Notes: generated from the sequence alone by a model not told the origin. DNA of 56,424 nucleotides from a bacterium (GCA_905221235.1 CAJNCJ010000012.1:1-56424); one strand, 5' to 3'. Positions 28,690 to 39,730 are shown, counted from the stretch's first letter. Program-made: numbers and translations.

Positions 28690-29868
28690 TCACCTAAAAT
28701 AATCTCGTCTGATATAAATTAAAATAGCTTCTATCATCAGACAAATTGCCGATAGCCAAAAACTGATGCTAATACCAAAATTCTCAGTGATATAGCTCAT
28801 TAGCAAAACAAATACTGAAAATGCTAATGTCGAAATCACTTCAAGAACGGAATAGACATTAACCAAGTTATTTTCCTCTACTGTTTCCTGAAGAAATACA
28901 CTTTCAGGAACTTCTTTTAGTTGCGATAACATACCAACTAAAGCTGAAAATAATAAAAACATCTGTGCATTTGGAAAAAGTAGAATAGTCAGTGTCACTA
29001 TTGCTATGGCTACAAGAGAAAAAAGAATACTTTCCCATTTAGCAGCGAGGAACTTTTCAGATAGCCTAAAAGCAATTAAGCCACTAATTATAATCCCGAT
29101 AGAGTATGCTGTATTAGAATATCCCCAGTAACTTTCCGTTTCATTTAATAACTCAGTTACAAAGACAAGTATGATAGACGAAACCCAAATCGTATTTGAG
29201 AAAATTTCCAATAAATTTGCTGATACAAAAAGTCTTAATCTAGGATCTCTAGCAACTAACTTCCAACCTTTGAACAAAATTTCAAGATTAGTTTCTGACT
29301 CTAACACCTCCACTTCAGCGTTAGGAAGAAATAACATCAGAAAGCTAGAAGTGATATACAAGATTAAAATGATAAACGTGGTAGGTAAGAGTCCAATTGT
29401 TGCAAACAAGAGTCCACCTAATCCCCAACCCACCAATTGAACAGCTTCACCACTCATTGATAAGGCTGAATTAGCCTTACCCAAATCGGTCGCATAGCGT
29501 GGCACAATAGCATAAGAAACAGGTGCAGCAAAACCATCTAATATGGAAATTACCACAACAAATAGATAGGTTACCAAAGGCGCTACTGATTGCATTACGG
29601 TAAACATTCCTACCAGTATCGACAATAATATAGTCTTTCCAAATTGGGATAAAGATAAAACCCTATTTAGCGCTAGTCTTTTAGTAACTAAAGGAACTAA
29701 AAGACTAGCAACAAAAGAGGATATCCCTATTAAAATAGGAACTAGTGATGTGGCAATTACTGATTTTGAAATAATGTATATGTTCGCAATGATTGTTACT
29801 CTAAAGAAAATATCTGCTAAATTTGCAAACAATTGAGAGACTAACAACTTGACAAACGAATTAGACAT
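28690..29868 (-). CDS. MFS transporter, unknown substrate
   Basis: 392 residues with about twelve membrane segments and MFS loop features (VTKRLALNR between helices 2 and 3; VPRYATDLGKANSALSMSGEAVQLVGWGLGG near 125-155). It resembles the macrolide/DHA3-like and peptide-linked MFS exporters of Firmicutes. GGGAG lies six bases before ATG. It is transcribed divergently from a tiny SHP-like peptide gene across about 95 bases, with overlapping promoter elements. The substrate is not assignable. Confidence 0.8.
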   Translation of the reverse strand: MSNSFVKLLVSQLFANLADIFFRVTIIANIYIISKSVIATSLVPILIGISSFVASLLVPLVTKRLALNRVLSLSQFGKTILLSILVGMFTVMQSVAPLVTYLFVVVISILDGFAAPVSYAIVPRYATDLGKANSALSMSGEAVQLVGWGLGGLLFATIGLLPTTFIILILYITSSFLMLFLPNAEVEVLESETNLEILFKGWKLVARDPRLRLFVSANLLEIFSNTIWVSSIILVFVTELLNETESYWGYSNTAYSIGIIISGLIAFRLSEKFLAAKWESILFSLVAIAIVTLTILLFPNAQMFLLFSALVGMLSQLKEVPESVFLQETVEENNLVNVYSVLEVISTLAFSVFVLLMSYITENFGISISFWLSAICLMIEAILIYIRRDYFR

Positions 29869-29910
29869 GTAAGGCTCCCATCTTAGTTGTCAACTTTGGA
29901 ATTAAAATTT

Positions 29911-29945
29911 GATTTTTAATATTTTAGCATAAAATAACAGAAAAC
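29911..29945. promoter_or_regulatory. Divergent promoter region with inverted repeat (MFS / SHP-like gene)
   Basis: ATTAAAA-TTTGAT-TTTTAAT (29911-29930) is an inverted repeat. Next to it are TATGCTAAAAT for the MFS gene (-10 at 29931-29936, minus strand) and TAAAAT (29940-29945, plus strand) for the small gene. The repeat overlaps the likely -35 of the plus-strand promoter and could bind a regulator. Confidence 0.4.
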
Positions 29946-29963
29946 AAAAGTGAGGTTTTTCAC

Positions 29964-30035
29964 ATGAAAAAGAAAAAGCTATTGCCTTTATTATTTCTAC
30001 TTTTTAAAGGAAAGATTATTATCGTTGTTGGCTAG
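29964..30035 (+). CDS. SHP-like short hydrophobic peptide (candidate Rgg-type pheromone)
   Basis: A 23-residue frame starts MKKKK, continues with a Leu/Phe-rich core and ends KGKIIIVVG. This is the form of streptococcal SHP pheromone precursors (Lys-rich start, 20-23 residues, C-terminus rich in Ile/Val and ending in Gly). GTGAGG lies upstream of the ATG. Mature SHPs normally begin with Glu or Asp; here that place holds Lys/Gly, which is unusual. No rgg gene is in the window next to it; the divergent neighbour is an MFS transporter. Identity is inferred from form, not from a search. Confidence 0.5.
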   Translation: MKKKKLLPLLFLLFKGKIIIVVG

Positions 30036-30048
30036 CTCTAAGAAGTTA

Positions 30049-30060
30049 TACTCAATGAAA
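30049..30060. repeat. Fragment of a BOX end
   Basis: TATACTCAATGAAAA matches the boxC terminus but diverges right after. A full BOX element starts 60 bases further on. It is either a decayed element or chance similarity. Confidence 0.4.
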
Positions 30061-30108
30061 AAAGCCTGAGATACTCATCTCAAGCTCTATCAAAATAATT
30101 GTTTTCTA

Positions 30109-30260
30109 ATACTCAATGAAAATCAAAGAGCAAACTAGAAAGCTAGCCGCATGTTGCTCAAAGCACTGCTTTGAGGTTGTAGATAGAACTGACGAAGTCA
30201 GTAACCATACATACGGTAAGGCGACGCTGACGTGGTTTGAAGAGATTTTCGAAGAGTATA
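30109..30260. repeat. BOX element 4 (boxA-boxB-boxC)
   Basis: ATACTCAATGAAAATC at the left, AACTGACGAAGTCAGTAACC boxB and GGCGACGCTGACGTGG plus TTCGAAGAGTATA at the right. The right end is two bases from the glpF stop codon. Confidence 0.92.
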
Positions 30261-30262
30261 AA

Positions 30263-30967
30263 TTAGAAAAGTGAGAATACAAGTACGGCCAAGGCTGCAC
30301 CGATAACAGGGCCTACAACTGGAATCCAAGCATAAGACCAGTCTCCGTCTCCCTTGTTTGAAATTGGAAGAAGGCTGTGTATGATACGAGGTCCAAGGTC
30401 ACGTGCAGGGTTCAAGGCATAACCTGTTGTCCCACCTAGTGATAGACCAATACCGACAATCAAAGTTCCCACTGCAAAGGTTCCTATACCTGCCTGAAAA
30501 TCGTACAGACCCAAAGCAAAGATTGTCAACACCAAAACAAAGGTGCCCAGGATTTCGCTGATCAAGTTAGAAACTGTATCCTTGATGGCTGGGCCAGTAC
30601 TGAAGGTTGCCAGGATATTGCCTGCATTTTCTTCTGCTTCATAGTGTGGTTTAAATTGCAACCAAACTAAAATCTGACCGAGCATAGCCCCTGCAAACTG
30701 AGCGAGGATGTAAGGGAAAACGGAAGCCCAAGGCAAACCACCTTTTAAAGCTACACCAATCGTCACAGCTGGATTTAAATGAGCCGGACTGAGCTTGCCA
30801 GATACAAAGGCCGCAACTGCAACTGCAATCCCCCACCCCATAGTAATCACAATCCAACCTGAACTGTTGCTCTTAGTTTTTGGAAGAACCACACCTGCAA
30901 CAACACCATTTCCTAGAAGAATCAGGATTAAAGTCCCCAAAAATTCTCCAAATAATTCATTCATCAT
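30263..30967 (-). CDS. glpF: Glycerol uptake facilitator GlpF
   Basis: The start at 30967 has GGAG eight bases upstream and gives 234 residues, the expected size. It is an aquaglyceroporin with two NPA-like boxes (HLNPAVTIG and ALNPARDLG) and about six membrane segments. It lets glycerol diffuse in for GlpK. Last gene of glpKOF. Confidence 0.95.
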   Translation of the reverse strand: MMNELFGEFLGTLILILLGNGVVAGVVLPKTKSNSSGWIVITMGWGIAVAVAAFVSGKLSPAHLNPAVTIGVALKGGLPWASVFPYILAQFAGAMLGQILVWLQFKPHYEAEENAGNILATFSTGPAIKDTVSNLISEILGTFVLVLTIFALGLYDFQAGIGTFAVGTLIVGIGLSLGGTTGYALNPARDLGPRIIHSLLPISNKGDGDWSYAWIPVVGPVIGAALAVLVFSLF

Positions 30968-31036
30968 CTTTCTGTCTCCATTAAAAAGAAGGAGCGGGCG
31001 ACAAGGAATGCTGCCCTCCACCTCTTTTCCTTTTTC

Positions 31037-32863
31037 TTAATTTTTTAATTCTGCTAAATCATTGTTAGCAAGAGCTGCTTCGACATCCGCACGGTAGGCT
31101 GCTTTTTCTTCTTCTGACCAATCATAGAATCGTCCCATTTCATTCAAAACTGGCTCAACGATGCTATCCAAACTATCACGCATAAAGAGCATGTGGTTGG
31201 TACGACGAAGGATGAAGTCAACTGGGCTAAGAGCCAACTCATTGCGCATTGCATAGTGAAGAGACAAGGTGTCCGCCAAGCTGAGTCCTGGCGCTTGTTC
31301 CAAGCTGTGAGCAAGGGCAAAGACCTTCGGTGCATTTGAACCGTAAAGATTTGCCAGATAGTGAGCTTCCTTGCTATCCAAACCACGTGATACTCCAAGT
31401 TGCGCAAAGGCTTCGATTTCTGAGTCCACATTTGCTGGGTTCAATTCTCCACCTGAAACAGGATAAGTCTTAGAGTTGATCAGTTTAAAGCTGCGGTCAA
31501 ATTCTGCTTTGAGGATGTCAACCACGCGCTCCATAGCTCCTTCAGCCATCTTACGGTAGTCTGTGATTTTACCACCAGCAAGGGTCAAGAGACCATTGTC
31601 ATCACGGTCCAAGCTAGAACCACGAGAAACTGCAGATGGATCCAAATGTTTCTCAGATGTACTGCTTTCAAGCTTGCTAACAGCAGATTCAACATCTTCA
31701 CGCGTTTTTTCTTTCGATAGATAAGCTTCGACAGTCGCAATCAAGCTATTGAAGCTTTCATCGCTGATTGTACCGTTATTTCCTCCATTGTAGTCAGAAG
31801 CGCTATTGCCTGCAATCAATGGACGAAGACCTGCCCAGCTGCTTTCGATATCATCGATAGTAATGTTAGCTTCTGGGAAGCGGTTGTTGACAATGCCAAG
31901 TAGGTAATCTACATCTTCCTGAGTCACTTTTGGATGTTCTAAATCACCTGTGTAGTCTGTATCAGTTGTACCAAAGTAAGTCTTGTTTTCACGTGGGAGC
32001 ACAAAGACCATACGACCGTCACCCAAACCTGTGTCAAAGTAAACTGGCTGTGAAACCTTGATTTTGCTTGAATCCACTACCAAGTGAACTCCCTTAGTTG
32101 GACGCATTTGTGAGAATTGTATTCCCTTATTAGACAAATTACGCACCTTGTCGCTCCAAGGACCTGTTGTGTTGATAACCAGACGCGCCTTAATTTCAAA
32201 GACTTGGTCTGTCAACAAATCACGAGCTACGACACCAGTAATCTTGCCGCTTTCGTCAAAGAGGAAGCCTTCTGCCTTAACATGGTTGGCAATGAGGGCA
32301 CCATCTTGGTTGGCACGTTTGATATTTTCAATCACGAGACGCGCATCGTTGTTACGGAAGTCAAGGTAAACCCCACCTCCTACCAAACCTTCTTTCTTCA
32401 AGTTTGGCTGGCGTTCCAAGACTTCTTCCTTGCTCAAGACCTTGTTAGCAGCTGGTGTGTTGTTAACACCCGCCAAAAGATCGTACAAGTCCATGGCTAC
32501 TTTGAGACGGAAGAGGCTAAAGGTCGCTCCATCTTCATCGTAAACTGGCAAGAGCATTGGGTCTGGTTTTGGAATATGTGGAGCGATTTGTTGAACCACT
32601 GCACGTTCAGAAACTGTATCTGATACCACTTCCACGTCGAATTGTTTGAGGTAACGAAGGCCGCCGTGAACCAATTTTGTTGAACGGCTTGATGTTCCTT
32701 CTGCGAAGTCCTGCATTTCAATCAAACCAGTCTCAAGACCACTAGCTGCCGCCTGCAAGGCTACACCAGCCCCTGTGATTCCCCCACCGATAATCAAGAG
32801 GTCCAGGGTACGTTCTTGCATTTTTTTAATTGATAATTCACGTGTTTTCTTTGAAAATTCCAT
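31037..32863 (-). CDS. glpO: Alpha-glycerophosphate oxidase GlpO
   Basis: 608 residues, the streptococcal oxidase length. It has an N-terminal FAD-binding GGGITGAG (about 25-32) followed by GTSSRSTKLVHGGLRYL. It oxidises glycerol 3-phosphate to DHAP with O2, giving H2O2. A BOX element separates it from glpK. Confidence 0.95.
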   Translation of the reverse strand: MEFSKKTRELSIKKMQERTLDLLIIGGGITGAGVALQAAASGLETGLIEMQDFAEGTSSRSTKLVHGGLRYLKQFDVEVVSDTVSERAVVQQIAPHIPKPDPMLLPVYDEDGATFSLFRLKVAMDLYDLLAGVNNTPAANKVLSKEEVLERQPNLKKEGLVGGGVYLDFRNNDARLVIENIKRANQDGALIANHVKAEGFLFDESGKITGVVARDLLTDQVFEIKARLVINTTGPWSDKVRNLSNKGIQFSQMRPTKGVHLVVDSSKIKVSQPVYFDTGLGDGRMVFVLPRENKTYFGTTDTDYTGDLEHPKVTQEDVDYLLGIVNNRFPEANITIDDIESSWAGLRPLIAGNSASDYNGGNNGTISDESFNSLIATVEAYLSKEKTREDVESAVSKLESSTSEKHLDPSAVSRGSSLDRDDNGLLTLAGGKITDYRKMAEGAMERVVDILKAEFDRSFKLINSKTYPVSGGELNPANVDSEIEAFAQLGVSRGLDSKEAHYLANLYGSNAPKVFALAHSLEQAPGLSLADTLSLHYAMRNELALSPVDFILRRTNHMLFMRDSLDSIVEPVLNEMGRFYDWSEEEKAAYRADVEAALANNDLAELKN

Positions 32864-32905
32864 ATTTACACACTTTCTAATTAAGTCGCTTTATTCTTCC
32901 AGTAT

Positions 32906-33056
32906 TATACTCTTCGAAAATCTCTTCAAACCACGTCAGCGTCGCCTTACCGTAGGTATGGTTACTGACTTCGTCAGTTCTATCCACAACCTCAAAACAG
33001 TGCTTTGAGCAACCTGCGGCTAGCTTCCTAGTTTGCTCTTTGATTTTCATTGAGTA

Positions 33057-33057
<1 letters not shown>
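32906..33057. repeat. BOX element 5 (boxA-boxB-boxC)
   Basis: TATACTCTTCGAAAATC at the left and TTTTCATTGAGTATTA at the right, with boxA, boxB and boxC all present. It lies inside the glp operon between glpK and glpO, and its right end merges with the glpK TAA stop (33057-33059). Confidence 0.93.
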
Positions 33058-34643
<1,586 letters not shown>

Positions 34644-34701
34644 TTATCAACTTTTTTTAATTTTTAAAAAAATGTGAGGAGATTGTGCAAATTTCACAAA
34701 A

Positions 34702-34724
34702 AAGACCTGGAACCACCAAGCCTT
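34702..34724 (-). terminator. Terminator of the Mga-like regulator gene
   Basis: AAGGCTTGG pairs with CCAGGTCTT (nine pairs, two G-T) on the minus strand followed by six T, directly after the stop codon. Confidence 0.7.
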
Positions 34725-36152
34725 TTAAGTGAATAATAACTGGCGAATCGCTGCCAAATCTTCCATATCCAAGTCATTTTTTAAATAATAAACTGGTGTC
34801 TGCTCCTTCTTATGAATCGGGTTATTGGTAACCAGCAAATCATAATGCCGACTAGGGTCATAGGCTTCAATGCTAATGAAACGATTGTATTCCAAATACC
34901 GTTTCAAAATGGCTGCCATCCTTGAAAAGACAAGAAAACCAGATGTCAAATCCAGACCAATCCGCATATGCTGACCACCATTTTCAGCCATATATTCTAT
35001 TAACTGGAGCCATTCCCAGAGAATTTTCTTATCCAAATCCGTCCCCTGATGAAAGGCAGGTAAAGCATGAAAAATCTCTTCTGCTGTCTCTTTAAAATCA
35101 TGTTCCATCAACAAATAAGGATGACGATTCTCTGTCTGGTATCTGTACTGATCTTGTAAAATATAGCCCTTATATAGATAGACTTGACCACAAAGCTGAC
35201 TGAGTTCATAGGTGACATGGTCCTCTATGTAGTCCCCTAGTAATTCCTCTTTCTTCATCTCTTGAATTAATTGCGTCAGCAAATCTGCCAACTGCCCTCC
35301 AAAACCAAGAATATACTCCATAGTATGAAGAGGAAGAATGCGATGAGATAGGAGGAAAGAGAAGAATATCATCATCTCACCATCCTCAGTTCCTAGAGGA
35401 AGGTGTTGTCCAGCGAAAAAGGACGGAGCCTTTCTGAGCAAACGAAGGTAGAAAATATTGTCAAAATACCCTCGCATTTTTTCTTCTATGACTTGAAACT
35501 GACAGGCATTGACCCGGAGACGTTGTTGACTGATGTGAGCCCAGAGAACCAGGTCCAATTTCTGCCCCGAAGACAAGCTTGCACCGCAGATTTCCTCTAA
35601 ACTGGCAATCTCCTGCTTTCTCTCTGGCTTCTGCATGTGGCCTTCCCATTCCTGACTCGACCAAACCTTGCGGAAAAGACAGAAATAGAAATAGCGAATT
35701 TGATGTTCTGGACCTCGCCACCGTCCATTTTGGATGGATAAGTCAAATTCTGACAAAATCTGATTTAAACTAGCCAAGTGGCGACCAAGCGTAGCCTCAC
35801 TAATCATCAATTCTTGAGCCAGCTGATGGGCCAAAAACTGTTGGTGGTAAAGAAGATAAACAAGAATCTGATATTTAACAGCATTCTCCAAAAACAAACT
35901 CCGGATATCTCTCCCCTTGGTAGCTGCACCGATCGACAGGCACAGATTTTCATCTTCTAAGGAGATGTTCAGCTCTAAACCACTGTCCAAAGCCTTGTCA
36001 TTGAGCAGGGTGACATATTTGGTTAGGGTTGCTTTTGAAAATCCTGTTTCCTCCATTACAGCCTTGACGGTTGTCTCAGACTCTTGTAATAGAAAGGAAA
36101 GGATTGAAAATTGGCCAGATTCAGCCTTTTCCATCAAGTCTCCTAAATACAT
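34725..36152 (-). CDS. Mga-like transcriptional regulator upstream of glpK
   Basis: 475 residues with an N-terminal HTH (about 26-50, [20 protein letters not shown]) and a second Mga-type HTH (about 105-130, [19 protein letters not shown]), then a long helical PRD/EIIB-like region. The alternative ATG at 36134 has AGGAG five bases upstream and may be the true start. Same strand and position as glpKOF suggest control of glycerol genes; this is inferred. Confidence 0.8.
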   Translation of the reverse strand: MYLGDLMEKAESGQFSILSFLLQESETTVKAVMEETGFSKATLTKYVTLLNDKALDSGLELNISLEDENLCLSIGAATKGRDIRSLFLENAVKYQILVYLLYHQQFLAHQLAQELMISEATLGRHLASLNQILSEFDLSIQNGRWRGPEHQIRYFYFCLFRKVWSSQEWEGHMQKPERKQEIASLEEICGASLSSGQKLDLVLWAHISQQRLRVNACQFQVIEEKMRGYFDNIFYLRLLRKAPSFFAGQHLPLGTEDGEMMIFFSFLLSHRILPLHTMEYILGFGGQLADLLTQLIQEMKKEELLGDYIEDHVTYELSQLCGQVYLYKGYILQDQYRYQTENRHPYLLMEHDFKETAEEIFHALPAFHQGTDLDKKILWEWLQLIEYMAENGGQHMRIGLDLTSGFLVFSRMAAILKRYLEYNRFISIEAYDPSRHYDLLVTNNPIHKKEQTPVYYLKNDLDMEDLAAIRQLLFT

Positions 36153-36303
36153 TTGTTACCCCTTTCATGTTCTACCTTAAGCATAGCATAAATCTTACAA
36201 ATGCTGAAATAATCTGTTTCTCTTTTTATTTTCATGCTGATTTTCTAGTTCATTATCCTGAAAATCAACAAACACACGGCTCCCCCTTTGGGCATTTTTA
36301 TGC

Positions 36304-36309
36304 TAAAAT
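36304..36309 (+). promoter_or_regulatory. Extended -10 (TATGCTAAAAT) directly before hslO
   Basis: TATGCTAAAAT ends seven bases before the hslO ATG at 36317, placing the expected start of transcription on or next to the start codon. The -35 is poor. Confidence 0.5.
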
Positions 36310-36316
36310 AGTAGCT

Positions 36317-37189
36317 ATGGATAAAATTATTAAAACTATATCAGAAAGTGGCGCCTTTCGTGCTTTTGTCCTAGACAGCACTGAAACCATCCGCACTGCT
36401 CAAGAAAAACACCAAACCCAAGCTAGCTCAACTGTAGCGCTTGGTCGAACTCTTATCGCTAGCCAGATTCTCGCAGCCAATGAAAAAGGAAATACCAAAC
36501 TAACAGTTAAGGTGTTAGGATCTAGCTCTCTAGGTGCTATCATCACCGTCGCTGATACCAGAGGGAATGTCAAAGGTTACGTTCAAAATCCCGGTGTCGA
36601 TATCAAAAAGACTGCAACTGGTGAAGTCCTAGTTGGACCTTTTGTCGGCAATGGTCAATTCCTCGTTATCACAGACTACGGTACTGGAAATCCTTACAAC
36701 TCTATGACTCCTCTCATCTCTGGAGAAATCGGTGAAGACCTTGCCTTTTACCTGACTGAAAGCCAACAGACTCCTTCAGCAGTCGGCCTCAATGTCCTTT
36801 TGGACGAGGAAGACAAGGTTAAGGTTGCAGGTGGTTTCCTAGTCCAAGTCTTGCCAGGAGCCAAGGAAGAGGAGATCGCTCGCTTTGAAAAACGCATCCA
36901 AGAAATGCCAGCTATCTCTACTCTTCTCGAAAGCGACGACCATATTGAAGCCCTCCTCAAGGCAATCTACGGTGACGAGGCCTACAAGCGTCTTTCTGAA
37001 GAAGAAATCCGTTTCCAATGTGACTGTAGTCATGAACGTTTTATGAATGCTCTTGCCAGCCTTCCAAGCTCAGACTTGCAGGAAATGAAAGAGGAAGACC
37101 ACGGGGCAGAAATCACTTGTCAATTCTGCCAAACAACTTATAACTTTGATGAAAACGACCTGGAGGAACTCATTCGTGACAAATCTTAA
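36317..37189 (+). CDS. hslO: Redox-regulated chaperone Hsp33
   Basis: The start at 36317 ([14 protein letters not shown]) gives 290 residues, the normal length. The C-terminal zinc switch has CDC ([10 protein letters not shown]) and CQFC, four cysteines. Oxidation releases zinc and activates the holdase. It overlaps dus by 14 bases. No clear Shine-Dalgarno is seen. Confidence 0.95.
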   Translation: MDKIIKTISESGAFRAFVLDSTETIRTAQEKHQTQASSTVALGRTLIASQILAANEKGNTKLTVKVLGSSSLGAIITVADTRGNVKGYVQNPGVDIKKTATGEVLVGPFVGNGQFLVITDYGTGNPYNSMTPLISGEIGEDLAFYLTESQQTPSAVGLNVLLDEEDKVKVAGGFLVQVLPGAKEEEIARFEKRIQEMPAISTLLESDDHIEALLKAIYGDEAYKRLSEEEIRFQCDCSHERFMNALASLPSSDLQEMKEEDHGAEITCQFCQTTYNFDENDLEELIRDKS

Positions 37190-38156
37190 TACACCTTTTA
37201 TGATTGGCAATGTTGAGATTCCCAATCGTACCGTTTTAGCGCCTATGGCTGGCGTGACCAACTCAGCCTTTCGTACCATCGCAAAAGAGCTCGGTGCTGG
37301 ACTCGTTGTCATGGAAATGGTCTCTGACAAGGGAATCCAATATAACAACGAAAAAACCCTGCACATGCTTCATATCGATGAAGGCGAAAACCCAGTCTCT
37401 ATCCAACTTTTTGGTAGTGATGAAGACAGCCTAGCACGCGCAGCAGAATTCATCCAAGAAAATACCAAGACCGATATCGTCGATATCAACATGGGCTGCC
37501 CAGTTAACAAAATCGTGAAGAACGAAGCTGGAGCTATGTGGCTCAAGGACCCAGACAAGATCTACTCCATCATCAACAAGGTCCAATCTGTCCTTGATAT
37601 TCCCCTTACTGTCAAAATGCGTACCGGCTGGGCTGACCCATCTCTGGCAGTAGAAAATGCCCTCGCTGCTGAAGCTGCAGGTGTTTCTGCCCTCGCTATG
37701 CATGGCCGTACCCGCGAACAAATGTACACAGGCCACGCAGACCTTGAGACCCTTCACAAGGTCGCTCAAGCATTGACCAAGATTCCATTCATCGCCAACG
37801 GTGACATCCGTACAGTTCAAGAAGCCAAACAGCGTATCGAAGAAGTCGGTGCTGACGCAGTCATGATTGGCCGCGCTGCCATGGGGAATCCTTACCTCTT
37901 CAACCAAATCAACCACTACTTTGAAACAGGAGAAATCCTACCTGATTTGACCTTTGAAGACAAGATGAAAATTGCCTACGAACACTTGAAACGCTTGATT
38001 AACCTCAAAGGGGAAAATGTCGCAGTTCGTGAATTCCGTGGCCTCGCTCCTCACTACCTCCGTGGAACATCTGGCGCTGCCAAACTTCGTGGAGCTATTT
38101 CACAAGCTAGCACCCTAGCAGAGATTGAAGCCCTCTTGCAATTGGATAAGGCATAA
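37176..38156 (+). CDS. dus: tRNA-dihydrouridine synthase DusB-type
   Basis: The GTG at 37176 follows GGAGG (nine bases) inside the 3' end of hslO and gives 326 residues, the usual size. The flavin TIM barrel carries [25 protein letters not shown] (catalytic Cys) and [12 protein letters not shown]. It reduces uridine in tRNA. It is co-transcribed with hslO. Confidence 0.95.
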   Translation: MTNLNTPFMIGNVEIPNRTVLAPMAGVTNSAFRTIAKELGAGLVVMEMVSDKGIQYNNEKTLHMLHIDEGENPVSIQLFGSDEDSLARAAEFIQENTKTDIVDINMGCPVNKIVKNEAGAMWLKDPDKIYSIINKVQSVLDIPLTVKMRTGWADPSLAVENALAAEAAGVSALAMHGRTREQMYTGHADLETLHKVAQALTKIPFIANGDIRTVQEAKQRIEEVGADAVMIGRAAMGNPYLFNQINHYFETGEILPDLTFEDKMKIAYEHLKRLINLKGENVAVREFRGLAPHYLRGTSGAAKLRGAISQASTLAEIEALLQLDKA

Positions 38157-38157
38157 A

Positions 38158-38709
38158 ATGGTTCATACGGCTCTACTGATTATCGATATGCAAAAAGCAT
38201 TTGATAACCCTATCTGGGGAGAACGGAACAACCCTCAAGCTGAACAACAAGCATTGAGGGTACTGGCATACTTTCGTAAATACGCTCTTCCAGTCTTACA
38301 CATTCAACACATATCTGATAATCCCCAATCGCAATTTCATAACAAACAAAATCAGGAGTTTAAAAGTGGATTTGAACCAGTTGCTTCAGAACCTGTCTTT
38401 CAAAAAACGGTTAATAGCGCCTTTATTGGAACAAATATTGAAACCTATTTACGAAAAAATCAGATTGGTCATTTAGTCCTTGCTGGTCTGACTCTGCCTC
38501 ATTGTATATCTACGACGACACGAATGGCAGCAAATCTTGGTTTTAGAGTCACTTTACTAGAAGATGCTACTGCCAGTTTTACCCTGTCTAACAAAAACGG
38601 TCAGGCCATCTCTCCTGAGACTATCCATGAGATTAATCTCCTTTCTCTACAGGATGAATTTGCTCAAATTCTTACTACAGAAGAATTTTTAACCCAAGTA
38701 CAAGTATAA
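38158..38709 (+). CDS. Isochorismatase-family cysteine hydrolase
   Basis: 183 residues of the isochorismatase-like fold: LLIIDMQKAF (catalytic Asp), a Lys near FQKTVNSAF and the Cys in TLPHCISTTTRMA. It starts one base after the dus stop, likely the third gene of hslO-dus. Members hydrolyse amides or ethers such as nicotinamide; the substrate is unknown. Confidence 0.88.
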   Translation: MVHTALLIIDMQKAFDNPIWGERNNPQAEQQALRVLAYFRKYALPVLHIQHISDNPQSQFHNKQNQEFKSGFEPVASEPVFQKTVNSAFIGTNIETYLRKNQIGHLVLAGLTLPHCISTTTRMAANLGFRVTLLEDATASFTLSNKNGQAISPETIHEINLLSLQDEFAQILTTEEFLTQVQV

Positions 38710-38710
38710 A

Positions 38711-38744
38711 ATAATCCGTCAACTCTTATTGAGCTGACGGATTT
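38711..38744. terminator. Bidirectional terminator between isochorismatase and lipoprotein genes
   Basis: AATCCGTCAACTC pairs with GAGCTGACGGATT around a short loop, flanked by A and T runs. It serves the two convergent genes. Confidence 0.8.
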
Positions 38745-38778
38745 TCTTTGACTGTAAAAATTCAAATACTGAGGGTTA

Positions 38779-39477
38779 TTATTGACTCAAAGCAACACTG
38801 GAAACCTTACCATCCGCTCCTGTTGTAATTTGGATGACTCTCCCTCCACCGATTTTGGCATTATACTTGCCACCATCAAGAGTATAAGAGTAGCCTCTGA
38901 TAGAGTAATTTTCTTTCTTTCCATCAGCAGATTCTACTGTAAATTGACCACCTGATGAAACTGTGATGGTTTCGCCATTGGCACCCTTCCAGTTGCCAGC
39001 TGCTGCTGAGAAATCACCGTCTACCATGGCTAAAACACCCTTGTAGCGTTTGTTGTGTTCTGCTTGCTTGTCTTGAAGTTTACGGTCAGTTGTTGGGTCA
39101 TAGCTTGATTGGTTAGACTGGGCTTGAGGAGCCTGTTGAGTTGAAGGAGCCTGAGCAGGCGTTTGTTGACTAGCTGCCTGTTGATTAGACACCTCTTGAC
39201 CTTGTCTTTGCTCTGGTGCAGGTGTTGCTGGTGATGATGTTGTAGTTGCTGCAGACTGGTCAGTAGACGCCTTGGCCTTTTCAGATGAAGCTGAACTTGA
39301 GGATTTCTGAGTCTTGCTTTCTTCGCTAGAAGAAACTGCTTTAGAGCTTGATGATTGGCTTGTCTTAGCAGAACTACTTGCTTGAGTTGTTTCCTTTTTA
39401 TTTCCACAAGCTCCTAATAGCAGGGTAGAAGCCAATACAGTTGCTGCCATCAATTTGATATAGGTTTTCTTTTTCAT
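38779..39477 (-). CDS. Ser/Gln-rich lipoprotein of unknown function
   Basis: 232 residues: a signal with lipobox (LLLGACG), a long low-complexity Ser/Lys/Ala/Gln/Pro region (about 27-130) and a small C-terminal beta-rich domain (about 145-232, GVLAMVDGDFSAAAGNWKG). The C-terminal part resembles DUF6287-type modules of streptococcal lipoproteins, which I cannot confirm. A consensus promoter (TTGACA-17-TACAAT) lies close by and a perfect cin-box lies 148 bases upstream. No function is claimed. Confidence 0.85.
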   Translation of the reverse strand: MKKKTYIKLMAATVLASTLLLGACGNKKETTQASSSAKTSQSSSSKAVSSSEESKTQKSSSSASSEKAKASTDQSAATTTSSPATPAPEQRQGQEVSNQQAASQQTPAQAPSTQQAPQAQSNQSSYDPTTDRKLQDKQAEHNKRYKGVLAMVDGDFSAAAGNWKGANGETITVSSGGQFTVESADGKKENYSIRGYSYTLDGGKYNAKIGGGRVIQITTGADGKVSSVALSQ

Positions 39478-39531
39478 TTTTCTACTCCTTTGTAATATTT
39501 TAGAAATATAAAGAAATCTTTTTGTAATGCA

Positions 39532-39560
39532 ATTGTAACATTTGGGTTTGAATATGTCAA
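39532..39560 (-). promoter_or_regulatory. Promoter of the lipoprotein gene
   Basis: TTGACA (39555-39560), a 17-base spacer and TACAAT (39532-39537) on the minus strand, a near-consensus SigA promoter. Confidence 0.8.
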
Positions 39561-39573
39561 CAATTTATCTAAA

Positions 39574-39606
39574 CTATTTTAAAAATCTTAAATACTTTAA
39601 ATACAT
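39574..39606 (-). CDS. Possible 10-residue leader peptide behind a cin-box
   Basis: The frame MYLKYLRFLK lies 5 bases after AGGAGG and 18 bases after a perfect cin-box. It is very short; the ribosome site is the main support. It could be a leader peptide of the lipoprotein transcript or chance. Confidence 0.25.
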   Translation of the reverse strand: MYLKYLRFLK

Positions 39607-39624
39607 TTACTCCTCCTACTCTTC

Positions 39625-39632
39625 TATTCGTA
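39625..39632 (-). promoter_or_regulatory. Perfect ComX cin-box (TACGAATA) upstream of the lipoprotein gene
   Basis: TACGAATA on the minus strand, with T-rich sequence about 12-30 bases upstream. A strong Shine-Dalgarno and small frame follow. The lipoprotein start is 148 bases downstream with no terminator seen in between. Confidence 0.5.
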
Positions 39633-39701
39633 GTCTAATAGCAAAAACAGAAAAAAATTCCTTTTTTGAGTAATATTTTTAAATCACTCTTGTGTAATCG
39701 C

Positions 39702-39730
39702 TTGTATCTTTAAGTACAAAGGAATATAAT
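39702..39730 (+). promoter_or_regulatory. Promoter of the small membrane protein gene
   Basis: TTGTAT (39702-39707), a 17-base spacer and TATAAT (39725-39730). Confidence 0.65.
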
